DNA from: Mariaggregatimicrobium sp964498785
GTDB taxonomy: Bacteria > Zhuqueibacterota > Zhuqueibacteria > Thermofontimicrobiales > Thiofontviventaceae
Length of the DNA stretch: 64,000 nucleotides
Assembly: GCA_964498785.1 (NCBI GenBank)
Contig: CAZCJL010000003.1
Span: 1-64,000, forward strand
Direction: 5' to 3'
The translations under genes and the position numbers were made by a program. The notes below the pieces were generated by a model. It saw nothing but the letters and a program-made list of their open reading frames with translations, did no database searches and was not told the origin of the DNA. Of this stretch, positions 8,220-16,112 are shown in pieces. Each line of letters opens with the position of its first letter. Within the stretch, counting starts at the first letter, position 1.

Positions 8220-8703
8220 TATCCACTCCGAATAGTTTTTCCCATTGTTTTAATTCTTCAGGACTCATGTCGTTGTCGTATTTGTTTTCCAGATTGGTTT
8301 GTCCGGATTGCGATTTAATTCGCTGGATAAACTCAGCAGGTGACATGCAATCGCTGCCAAAATCTCTGGCAAAACGTCGAATTTCGCCATCATCTGTCAC
8401 GATGATGAGGCGTCGTTTTCGTTTCTCTTTTCGTATGTAATCCATAATCACGGGATCTGCTTTGCGCGGGGCATGAGAAAAAACGACGTTGACGCCGCCG
8501 AGGTTTGCCTGATCATAAGAGGCCATTATTTCGGCTGAACCGTCAAAAACTACTGTGATTTCCAGACGCCGCCGTGATTTGTAAGTCTGAAGATCACGGA
8601 TGAATTGGTCCCGTGCAGCTTGCAGGTCCTGTTCCAATATTTGTCGATAATCATCAATTTTATGAAGTACGTTGTAGCCATCAATGATGAATTTTTGCGA
8701 CAT
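8206..8703 (-). CDS. YacP-like NYN-domain protein, putative RNase
   Basis: A 165-aa PIN-like/NYN protein of the YacP (Rae1-type) family. In Bacillus this family cleaves mRNA on the ribosome; here the role is inferred. Conserved acidic points: FIIDGYNVLH near the N-terminus, ITVVFDGS, DPVIMDYIR, and IIVTDDGEIRRFA. An acidic tail follows (VDNDDE). The ATG overlaps the stop of the upstream DUF2007 gene, and its own end overlaps the pyrophosphatase-like start. Confidence 0.82.
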   Translation of the reverse strand: MSQKFIIDGYNVLHKIDDYRQILEQDLQAARDQFIRDLQTYKSRRRLEITVVFDGSAEIMASYDQANLGGVNVVFSHAPRKADPVIMDYIRKEKRKRRLIIVTDDGEIRRFARDFGSDCMSPAEFIQRIKSQSGQTNLENKYDNDMSPEELKQWEKLFGVDNDDE

Positions 8704-8928
8704 TTATTCACCCTGAATCAAGTCGTTATAAATATCTTCAATTTGGTCACGAAATTCAGGCGGCGCTTCCACCTGTCCCCATCCTTTTTGAAACTGAAAT
8801 AAACCATCATAAACCAGATCATGATAGGACTTAATAAAATGCGGAATTTTCTTTTCTTTAAGGATAGATTCGAGATGATTTGCTTCCACCTCGTTCTGCA
8901 GTACGATAATAATTTCATAATGGGACAT
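8704..8928 (-). CDS. DUF2007-type small protein
   Basis: A 74-aa protein resembling the DUF2007 'putative signal-transducing' family. It opens with a beta strand YEIIIVLQNEVEANHLESIL and a KKIPHFIK strand, as in ferredoxin-like small domains. The start is the ATG at 8926-8928 preceded by AAGGAGCG; the longer frame would begin at a TTG. First gene of the operon with the NYN and pyrophosphatase-like genes. Function unknown. Confidence 0.6.
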   Translation of the reverse strand: MSHYEIIIVLQNEVEANHLESILKEKKIPHFIKSYHDLVYDGLFQFQKGWGQVEAPPEFRDQIEDIYNDLIQGE

Positions 8929-9070
8929 GAGCGCTCCTTGCAATTGGTGCGGAAGAAATAAATAATTGTTTAAAGATAACCTTATTTTAGTGTTTTGTCA
9001 AGCAAATATTAATTTGATTTTTTCAGACAGAAAAAAATGTTAACGAATTGAAAAAAGTTGAATTTTTTTC

Positions 9071-9118
9071 TTGCTTTTTAATCAAAATATATTATATTAA
9101 CTACCAGTACGTACCAGT
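9071..9118 (+). promoter_or_regulatory. Promoter with operator-like repeat upstream of the GntR-type gene
   Basis: TTGCTT (9071-9076) and TATATT (9093-9098) are separated by 16 nt. ACCAGT-ACGT-ACCAGT (9103-9118) follows immediately, where the transcription start should be. The tandem hexamer with a palindromic core (GTACGTAC) looks like a GntR-family operator and suggests autorepression. Inference only. Confidence 0.4.
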
Positions 9119-9128
9119 TGGTGATGAG

Positions 9129-10154
9129 ATGAAAAGTTTTGTAAGAATTGATCCGGCGTCAGGGATTCCTATATATAAGCAAATTGTAAAATCGATTTTA
9201 GATGCTGTTGATAATAAGGTTGTTACGCATGGGGAGCAAATTCCATCGATCAATGAAATACGCGATTCATTTTCAATCTCCCGGGATACAGTCATCAAAG
9301 CATATCAGGAATTAAAAACCCGGGGCATCATCGCGTCGAGTCCCGGAAAAGGTTATTATGTTTCGACGACAAACGGTTATACCAGGCGTAACATCTTTCT
9401 TCTTCTCGATGGATTTACGACGTACCGTGAAATTTTTTACAATTCTTTTAAAGAAAATTTAGGTTCGCAAGCGGTCATCGATCTTTATTTTCATCATTAC
9501 AATTCCAATGTGTATCGAACGCTGCTGCAACAGGCAATTGGGAAGTACACGGAATATGTGATTGTTCCGCTGACGGATGCTTCTTCTTTTGATTGGCTAA
9601 AAGCACATTTGGCTGATGAGAATGTGTATGTCCTGGATCTGGGAAGTGATATGTACGGCAACCACTATCCGTCTGTGTGTCAGAATTTTGAAAAAGATAT
9701 TTACGAATCGTTCCGATCATCATCGGAATTATTTAAAAAGTATGATCGATTGGTAATGGTTTGGGGGGAACCACCTGATCAATACAAAAATTTGATTAAG
9801 GAAAAAATTAGTGCAGGATTATTTAAATTCTGCCGGGAAATTCAGTTGCCCTGGATTATGATCGACGATATGACGAATAAAACTGTGGAGAGCGGGGAAT
9901 GTTATTTTGTTCCGAATGATTTTGATCTTGTAACAGCGATTGAGCAGGTAAAAAAGAAAGGTTTTAGGTTGGGAAAGGACGTCGGTTTAATATCTCATAA
10001 TGAAAATCCATTGAAAAAAGTTGTTGCAAATGGGATCACAACCCTGTCCACAGATTTTCATGAAATGGGTCGGATAATGGCGTCGATGGTACTGAAAAAT
10101 GAGAAAGAACATTTTGAAAATCCCAGTTCCTTGATTGTGCGAGGATCTCTTTAA
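9129..10154 (+). CDS. GntR-family regulator with periplasmic-binding-protein-like sensor
   Basis: A 341-aa regulator. Residues about 12-80 form a GntR winged helix (IPIYKQIVKSILDAV, SRDTVIKAYQELKTRGII, SPGKGYYV). The rest resembles the LacI/sugar-binding type I fold (IFLLLDGFTTYREIFYNSF, VIVPLTDASSFDWL, GFRLGKDVGLISHNENPLKK, TTLSTDFHEMG). This combination is common in sugar-responsive regulators of Bacteroidetes-like bacteria. The longer frame begins at 9048 inside the promoter; the ATG at 9129 is preferred because the operator-like site and a GGTGATG ribosome site precede it. The likely ligand is a sugar, and the likely targets are this gene and the dehydrogenase downstream. Confidence 0.85.
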   Translation: MKSFVRIDPASGIPIYKQIVKSILDAVDNKVVTHGEQIPSINEIRDSFSISRDTVIKAYQELKTRGIIASSPGKGYYVSTTNGYTRRNIFLLLDGFTTYREIFYNSFKENLGSQAVIDLYFHHYNSNVYRTLLQQAIGKYTEYVIVPLTDASSFDWLKAHLADENVYVLDLGSDMYGNHYPSVCQNFEKDIYESFRSSSELFKKYDRLVMVWGEPPDQYKNLIKEKISAGLFKFCREIQLPWIMIDDMTNKTVESGECYFVPNDFDLVTAIEQVKKKGFRLGKDVGLISHNENPLKKVVANGITTLSTDFHEMGRIMASMVLKNEKEHFENPSSLIVRGSL

Positions 10155-10173
10155 TAATGCAGTGGCACAATAG

Positions 10174-10191
10174 TATAATCCTGTCATGACA
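10174..10191 (+). promoter_or_regulatory. Possible promoter/operator before the MDR dehydrogenase
   Basis: TATAAT at 10174-10179 is followed by the perfect palindrome TGTCATGACA (10182-10191). A second TATAAT lies at 10234-10239. This placement mirrors the operator arrangement in front of the GntR-type gene, but the motif is different. Confidence 0.3.
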
Positions 10192-10261
10192 ATAGCTCTT
10201 GTTGGTAAACTACTTGATTTTAGCGAAAAGGACTATAATATTAAAAAAGGAGTATTCAGGT

Positions 10262-11266
10262 ATGAACTCCAACGTAATTCTTTTTCCTGGACCAAAAAAA
10301 GTTGAAATCGGTGAGATCGATATCCCTTCTCCCGGTTCCCGGCAAATATTAACGCGAACAGTTTACTCATCAGTCAGGGCTGGAGCAGAGAGTTGTGTTT
10401 TTAATGGAAAGAAAAATGGGATAACTTATCCGTTGATCCCAGGTTATGAAAATGTGGGTATAATTGTAGCGTCAGGTAAAAATGTTCATTATGCACCAGG
10501 GACTATGGTTTATATTAGCCATAGCGAATATACTGGCGAGTTCGGAAAATTCTGGGGAGGCCACATGGAATATATGCTGGCGGATGCGGATCAGGTGATT
10601 CCAATTCCCGATGGCGTGGATCCTTACGACGCACTTTATACTTCAGTTGCAGCAGTATCTCTTAAGGGAATCAAGAGAGGGATGATTTCACAAGGCGATA
10701 CTGTTGCAATCGTTGGATTGGGATTGATCGGGCATCTGGCAGTGCAATTTGCTAAGTTGATGGGAGCAAAAGTGATTGCTGTGGATAAAGATCAAAATCG
10801 ACTTGATTTTGCCAGGCTGGCAGGAGCTGATTATATTCTAAATGCGATGAACGGGGACTTAAAGAATATGATGAGCCATTTTTCAAATAATGGTGGTATT
10901 GATGTGGCGCTGGACGCAACAGAAACCTCTAATGTGTTTGATGATTCGGAAAAGCTGTTTCAGAATTCAAAATGGGAATTCCCGTTTAAGGAATCGAAGC
11001 GATTAATTCTTTTCGGAAGTAGTGATGAACCTGTTCCTGCAGAGTGTCCGCCTTCTTTGCGGGAAGAAAAAGCAAATGAACTTTCGCCCTGGCGCGCTTC
11101 TTTTGAGGAAAAAAAAGAGGCTATGGTTTTACTATATCATAATAAAATCGATCCCGAGATAATACCGGCGGATGTTTATTCATATAAAGATGCTGCCGAG
11201 GCTTATCAGGGATTAATGGACGGTAATTTGGCGCAGGTTGTTTTTTCATGGAACTTAACTGGCTAA
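10262..11266 (+). CDS. Zinc-type MDR (alcohol/polyol) dehydrogenase-like protein
   Basis: A 334-aa medium-chain dehydrogenase/reductase. The N-terminal GroES-like half shows VYSSVRAGAES and YPLIPGYENVG. The Rossmann half shows AIVGLGLIGHLAVQFAKLMGAKVIAVDK (GxGxxG nucleotide site) and AGADYIL. The usual catalytic-zinc Cys/His set is not clear (S-S-V-R-A-G-A-E in place of C-x-S/T-D-x-H), so it may be a zinc-independent oxidoreductase. Start ATG 10262 has AAAAAAGGAG about 10 nt upstream; the upstream extension has no support. It lies 107 bp after the regulator, which may control it. Likely acts on a sugar or polyol. Confidence 0.78.
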   Translation: MNSNVILFPGPKKVEIGEIDIPSPGSRQILTRTVYSSVRAGAESCVFNGKKNGITYPLIPGYENVGIIVASGKNVHYAPGTMVYISHSEYTGEFGKFWGGHMEYMLADADQVIPIPDGVDPYDALYTSVAAVSLKGIKRGMISQGDTVAIVGLGLIGHLAVQFAKLMGAKVIAVDKDQNRLDFARLAGADYILNAMNGDLKNMMSHFSNNGGIDVALDATETSNVFDDSEKLFQNSKWEFPFKESKRLILFGSSDEPVPAECPPSLREEKANELSPWRASFEEKKEAMVLLYHNKIDPEIIPADVYSYKDAAEAYQGLMDGNLAQVVFSWNLTG

Positions 11267-11721
11267 TAAGCATGAAAAAATGAATAACAGAATTTTGCCG
11301 TGTTTTGCTCATTGAAAAAAACATAATATTTACATAAAATTTGTGCCCGGGGAATTTGCGATGTGCAGTTAAAAATCTTACCGAGGTGGTGGTTACAGAA
11401 TTACTTATGGTATACCTGATGCGGAACGATATCGGAACTGATGAATACGGAAAATTAAGCTGACTTATCTGAATACACATACTGTTTTACGGAACGACGA
11501 ACGATAGCGGAGAAATTTACCGGATGAATGCGGGGTTGAGGTGAAGACAGAAGCTGGTACTGAAATTGAATGATGCGACCTGTAAATTGGACGAATACTC
11601 AAATTTGTGAAAGAATACTGATACGGAAAAAATAAACGACTTCTTGTGAAATGTGCGAGTGGTATTTTTCCCCGGGTAAAATATTTTTAATGGTATTTAA
11701 TAATCAGAAAGGCAATTGATC
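11267..11721. other. 455-bp intergenic region, no feature recognised
   Basis: No open frame, tRNA-like fold or strong hairpin was seen on either strand. The only pattern noted is a loosely repeated TACGGAA word. It presumably holds the promoter of the nucleoside hydrolase gene. Confidence 0.4.
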
Positions 11722-12699
11722 ATGAAGAAACTGATAGCGCTCATTTCGTTGCTTTTTCTAATGATAAATTTTGGTTTTACCGCGGATAAGCAAAAAATAA
11801 TTTTTGATTGCGATCTCGGCGGCGATGTTGATGACGCGTTTGCCGTGGCACTGGTTTTGTCCAGTCCCGAATTTGAAGTACTGGGTTTTGTAATGGATCA
11901 CGGTCTCACAAAGCATCGGGCGCAGGTTGCCTGTCGATTATTATATGAAACTGGCAGAGAGGACATTCCGGTTGTAATTGGAAGGCAAACACCGGGAGTC
12001 ATTGGGAAAGATAAAGAGCTGGCAGCTTACTCGCAACAATTGCACTGGGGGAAGGGTTTTGATCGCATAAAACCGATCAAACAGAATGCCGCAGATTTTA
12101 TCATCGAAAATTTGCGCAAATATCCGAACGAAGTGATTCTGTTCACAGTCGGCCCTGTGCCAAATATCGCCGATGTTATCGATAAAGATCCTGACGCATT
12201 AAAACTGGCGAAACATATTTATTCGATGTTCGGATCATTTTATATGGGCTATGGAAATACCCCGGTTCCCAGCGCTGAGTGGAATGTTGTTGCCGATGTA
12301 AAATCGTCTCAGAAATTCGCTTCCTGTGGCGCCAAAATTACGTATGCCGGTTTGGATATTACCACTTTTGTCAGAATTGATGAACAAAACCGAAATCGCT
12401 TGTGGCAGAGAGAATCGCCGCTGACAGATGCGTTGAGTGCGCTATACACTCTCTGGCGATATGAAGATTATGCAATACCTGACCCAACGATGTTCGATGC
12501 CGTTGCAGTTGGTATGGTTCTGTGGCCTGAATTATTCACAACCCGCAAAGCCTTTGTAAAAGTAACGGATGAAGGATATACGATAATTGATGAAAGCAAA
12601 GAACCGAACTGCGAAATCGGTATGACGATAAATAAAGACGAATTCATCCGACGCATGATGGAACGGTTACTGAAACAAAATTTGATGCGTCACGATTGA
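11722..12699 (+). CDS. Exported inosine-uridine-type nucleoside hydrolase
   Basis: A 325-aa N-ribohydrolase (IUNH fold). It opens with a Sec signal peptide (MKKLIALISLLFLMINFGFTA) and continues straight into IIFDCDLGGDVDDAFA, the DxDxxxDD calcium-binding motif that defines the family. VILFTVGPVPNIADVI, GSFYMGYGNTP and EWNVVADVKSSQ match further active-site loops; the late Asp is in FDAVAVGMV. Cleaves the N-glycosidic bond of nucleosides or analogues, here outside the cytoplasm. ATG at 11722 has AAAGG upstream; the frame opens 6 nt earlier at TTG. Stands alone. Confidence 0.88.
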   Translation: MKKLIALISLLFLMINFGFTADKQKIIFDCDLGGDVDDAFAVALVLSSPEFEVLGFVMDHGLTKHRAQVACRLLYETGREDIPVVIGRQTPGVIGKDKELAAYSQQLHWGKGFDRIKPIKQNAADFIIENLRKYPNEVILFTVGPVPNIADVIDKDPDALKLAKHIYSMFGSFYMGYGNTPVPSAEWNVVADVKSSQKFASCGAKITYAGLDITTFVRIDEQNRNRLWQRESPLTDALSALYTLWRYEDYAIPDPTMFDAVAVGMVLWPELFTTRKAFVKVTDEGYTIIDESKEPNCEIGMTINKDEFIRRMMERLLKQNLMRHD

Positions 12700-12760
12700 G
12701 CGACGCATTTCCTGGAATGTGACAGACTTACTTATAAAAAGCAAGCTAATCTCTTTAAAC

Positions 12761-12893
12761 GGGGCTGTACAAAAGTCCGGGATTTGTATTTTGCAAATTT
12801 ATGAGAGATAGCGATCCCATCGCTTAGAGCGATGGGATCACTGGTCTAATAAAATATTTTGCATAAGAAAGATTAACTTTTGATACACCCCCC
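12761..12893. mobile_element. MITE-like palindromic element (about 133 bp)
   Basis: GGGGCTGTACAAAAGT (12761-12776) is an imperfect inverted match to ACTTTTGATACACCCCC (12876-12892). At the centre is a perfect 12-bp stem, GATCCCATCGCT (12813-12824) and AGCGATGGGATC (12828-12839), with a TAG loop. Between centre and ends, complementarity continues weakly around TTTTGCAAATTTATGAGA and its counterpart. No frame. No target duplication was recognised. The inner stem could also terminate transcription of the nucleoside hydrolase gene. Confidence 0.5.
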
Positions 12894-12943
12894 TCCATAT
12901 AACGGTTAAAATGAACGAAATAAAACAATGTTTCCTTTCAAAT

Positions 12944-13020
12944 GCCCTGAAAAGACAACTTAATAAAGCTCAGGGCAACGCCCTGAGTTTATTGGACAAA
13001 GTGCACCGAAGCCCTGAAAG
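12944..13020. repeat. GCCCTGAAA-flanked palindromic repeat unit
   Basis: Two GCCCTGAAA words (12944-12952 and 13011-13019) flank the palindrome AATAAAgCTCAGGGC-aac-GCCCTGAGTTTATT (12962-12993). Units with this wording occur as dispersed repeats in Bacteroidetes/Chlorobi-like genomes, as far as I recall. Only one unit is present here. Confidence 0.45.
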
Positions 13021-13136
13021 TGCGGAATGAATTCGACATTGTACATTACGGCAGAATCTAAAAATAGGCAATAAGGTTAGAAAATTGGGGTCAGTTGCGA
13101 GGCTACTAAGGTTTGCCAGAAAAGAATAATTTTTTT

Positions 13137-13180
13137 TTCTTTGCGCCGCTTTGCGCCCTTTTCATCTTTACGTTTAAAAA
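13137..13180. repeat. CTTTGCG-type dispersed repeat
   Basis: Two CTTTGCG words in tandem, followed by CATCTTTACGTTTAAAAA. This form (CTTTGCG repeated, then TTAAA) is a frequent intergenic phrase in many bacterial genomes. It sits 40 bp before the GH2 start. Confidence 0.4.
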
Positions 13181-13216
13181 ATTGGCATAAAATATTTACC
13201 GGGGAAGGAGCTTTTA

Positions 13217-16015
13217 ATGAAATCATTTTTCTGCCTGTTTTTGCTTCTTTTTCTTACGCTCAATTCTTTCTCTATTGAATCATACATAGTCGTTAAACCC
13301 ACTCCCCTGCCGGAACATCCGCGGCCGGATTTTAAGCGTAAAAATTGGATTAATTTGAACGGCTACTGGCAATTTGAATTTGATGGGGACAATACCGGGC
13401 TTCAAAACCAGTGGTTCGCGAGCAAATCTTCTTTTTCTAAAAAGATTCTCGTCCCCTTTCCGTGGGGCGCGCCGCTTTCTGAAGTCAACGATGAAGCGGA
13501 TATTGGTTGGTACAAACGGAAAATCACAGTTCCCGAAAAATGGAATGGTAACCGGATTTTCCTGGTCATCGGCGCGAGTGACTGGCACACGACTGCCTGG
13601 CTCGATGGGAATGCACTTGGCGAGTACAAAGGCGGATATACCCCCTTTGAATTCGAGCTGACGCCATACATCAAACCGGGGCAATCTCAGAATCTGGTCA
13701 TCCGGGTTGAAGATACCAAACACCCCTTCAAGCTTTATGGTAAACAGGGCTACGGCGATGCCCGCGGCATCTGGCAAACCGTGTATCTGGAAGCACGACC
13801 GCTGATTTCGATCCGCGAGATTTATTTTACGCCGGACATCGATAATGAAAAGGTGAATGTAAAAGTTGTTTTCAGCGATGTTTCATCATCGCAAATGAAA
13901 TTCGAGGTCCACTTTAATACAGGCGATGTCCGTGATCTCGAAAAAAATATCCCATCGGCTACACAGGAAATCGAATTCGAGATCGGGATTCCGGCGCCGC
14001 ATTTATGGTGCCTCGATGATCCGTTTTTATATGAAGTCGATGCGATTTTATCGAATCAATCCGGACAGGATCGAGTTTCCTCTTATTTCGGGATGCGTAA
14101 AATCAGCGTCATGAACCTCCCCGGAACCGATTATCCCTATATTGCACTGAATAACAAGCCCGTCTATTTGCAAACAGCGCTGGATCAGGCGTATCATCCG
14201 GATGGCTTTTACACCTATCCCAGCGATGCGTTTATGCGGGATGAAATTCTGCGCACGCGGCGCATCGGGCTGAACGGGCAGAGAATTCACGTGAAAATTG
14301 ATCACCCGCGCAAGCTGTACTGGGCGGATAAACTGGGCGTGCTGATCATGGCGGATATTCCCAATAGCTGGGGTGAGCCGGATTCCGCCATGCGCCGGGA
14401 GACGGAAACTGCGCTGCGGGGAATGATCAAACGGGATTACAATCATCCGGCGATTTTCTCGTGGGTGCTTTTCAATGAGACCTGGGGATTGTTCAGCAAA
14501 GACGGCAATGACAAAAGAATCTATAAAAAAGAAACTCAGGATTGGGTGGAGACGATGTATCATCTGGCCAAAAATCTGGATTCGACGCGCCTCGTGGAAG
14601 ATAATTCTCCCTGCAACAATGATCACGTAATTACCGATATTAATAGTTGGCATGCCTATCTTCCGGGTTATGCATGGTCCGAGCATTTGGAAAAAATCAG
14701 CGAACAAACTTTTTCTGGTTCGAATTGGAATTTCGTCGATGGCAAACAGCAGGGAAATCAGCCCAATTTCAACAGCGAATGCGGCAATGTGTGGGGCTAC
14801 AAACGCAGCACCGGCGATGTGGACTGGAGCTGGGATTATCATTTGATGATGAACGCGTTCCGCCGCCATCCCAAAATTTGCGGCTGGCTATATACTGAGC
14901 ACCATGATGTGATCAATGAATGGAACGGCTATTATCGCTATGATCGCTCGGAAAAAATAACGGGTCTCTCTGGGGTCGTACCCGGAATGACGCTCAACGA
15001 CCTGCACAGTCCGTTCTATATTTCTCCGTGTGACAAAATGTGTCAGAACGCCGCTCCCGGCGAGATTATAATGTTGCCGATTTACGCATCGTTTCTCACC
15101 AGTCAGAGTGTCGCGCATTACCTCAAATTACAAGTGGAATTGCACGGTTGGGATGTTTTGGGCAATCATCACTCATTTTCTCAATTTTCACAATTCATTC
15201 CTTTCCGCGCCTGGTTTTCCGGCGAAATAGAACCGCTGGAAATTCAAATGCCGGATCAGCCAGCACTTGTCATTGTAAGCCTCACGCTAAAAACACCTGC
15301 CGGACATGTTTTGCACCGCAATTTTACAACGTTCAATGTCACAAATGGCTTGTTACCACGAGATGAAACGATCACGCTAAATAATTCTCAAGCCCGTGTT
15401 ATTCGAATCCCGGCAGATGATTTTTCCGATGCTCAATGGACATTAAAACAGTGGAATATTTTTAATGGACTCAAAGTAAATGGCGCTGGCGCCGGCTATT
15501 TCGAATACCGGATTCCATTTCCCCAAAATCTCAATGTGCTCCAAATCCAGGAGGCCGTTTTTCGGATTGAAGCATCAACCAAACAGTTTTTGGGCAAAGA
15601 TAAAACCGATGCTAAAATGAATGGCGATTACATGCGGGGAAAAGGGACGCATGATCCCGGGCGAAATCCGAATGCCTATCCCATGACCGATGAAACCACC
15701 TTTCCCGGAACCGTGCGAATTCGATTCAATGGCGAGTCAATTGGCCAGTTCGATCTGCCGGACGATCCGGCAGACCATCGCGGGATTTTATCCTGGCATG
15801 AACAAAAACAGGATCGCACGTTACACGAAGCCGGATCGTATGGTTACCTGATTTCCGCTATCATCCCGGCGGAAGTTTTGCAGAAAGCCGCCCGCGCCAG
15901 AGAGCTAATCCTGCGCCTCGAAGTGGATGATGCCTGTCCCACGGGACTGGCAATATACGGACATCGTTTCGGTCGCTATCCGATAGATCCGACGATTATT
16001 TTTGTGCTTAAGTAG
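13217..16015 (+). CDS. Secreted glycoside hydrolase family 2 protein
   Basis: A 932-aa GH2 enzyme (beta-galactosidase/glucuronidase/mannosidase superfamily) with a signal peptide. Order: jelly-roll sugar-binding domain (about 40-195, with WINLNGYWQFEFDG and GDARGIWQTVYLEA), Ig-like domain (about 196-300), TIM barrel (about 300-590). Catalytic residues can be placed: acid/base Glu421 in WVLFNETWG and nucleophile Glu521 in NFNSECG. A further C-terminal region of about 340 aa is not recognised. SD GGGGAAGGAG. The exact substrate is unknown; a hemicellulose or glycan side chain is likely given the neighbouring nucleoside hydrolase and CE15-type genes. Confidence 0.9.
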   Translation: MKSFFCLFLLLFLTLNSFSIESYIVVKPTPLPEHPRPDFKRKNWINLNGYWQFEFDGDNTGLQNQWFASKSSFSKKILVPFPWGAPLSEVNDEADIGWYKRKITVPEKWNGNRIFLVIGASDWHTTAWLDGNALGEYKGGYTPFEFELTPYIKPGQSQNLVIRVEDTKHPFKLYGKQGYGDARGIWQTVYLEARPLISIREIYFTPDIDNEKVNVKVVFSDVSSSQMKFEVHFNTGDVRDLEKNIPSATQEIEFEIGIPAPHLWCLDDPFLYEVDAILSNQSGQDRVSSYFGMRKISVMNLPGTDYPYIALNNKPVYLQTALDQAYHPDGFYTYPSDAFMRDEILRTRRIGLNGQRIHVKIDHPRKLYWADKLGVLIMADIPNSWGEPDSAMRRETETALRGMIKRDYNHPAIFSWVLFNETWGLFSKDGNDKRIYKKETQDWVETMYHLAKNLDSTRLVEDNSPCNNDHVITDINSWHAYLPGYAWSEHLEKISEQTFSGSNWNFVDGKQQGNQPNFNSECGNVWGYKRSTGDVDWSWDYHLMMNAFRRHPKICGWLYTEHHDVINEWNGYYRYDRSEKITGLSGVVPGMTLNDLHSPFYISPCDKMCQNAAPGEIIMLPIYASFLTSQSVAHYLKLQVELHGWDVLGNHHSFSQFSQFIPFRAWFSGEIEPLEIQMPDQPALVIVSLTLKTPAGHVLHRNFTTFNVTNGLLPRDETITLNNSQARVIRIPADDFSDAQWTLKQWNIFNGLKVNGAGAGYFEYRIPFPQNLNVLQIQEAVFRIEASTKQFLGKDKTDAKMNGDYMRGKGTHDPGRNPNAYPMTDETTFPGTVRIRFNGESIGQFDLPDDPADHRGILSWHEQKQDRTLHEAGSYGYLISAIIPAEVLQKAARARELILRLEVDDACPTGLAIYGHRFGRYPIDPTIIFVLK

Positions 16016-16112
16016 CAAATGTTACAATAAAATATCCTCTTTTCTCTTGAAAATGATCGGGAATTCGTTTATATTCACTTCACCGGGGCAGACGATCATC
16101 ATGGAGAAAATA

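Noticed and set aside
14048..14869. 273-codon antisense frame within the GH2 gene
   Set aside because: Long only because of codon bias in the real gene. The sense frame has intact GH2 catalytic residues; the antisense product shows no motif or start signal.
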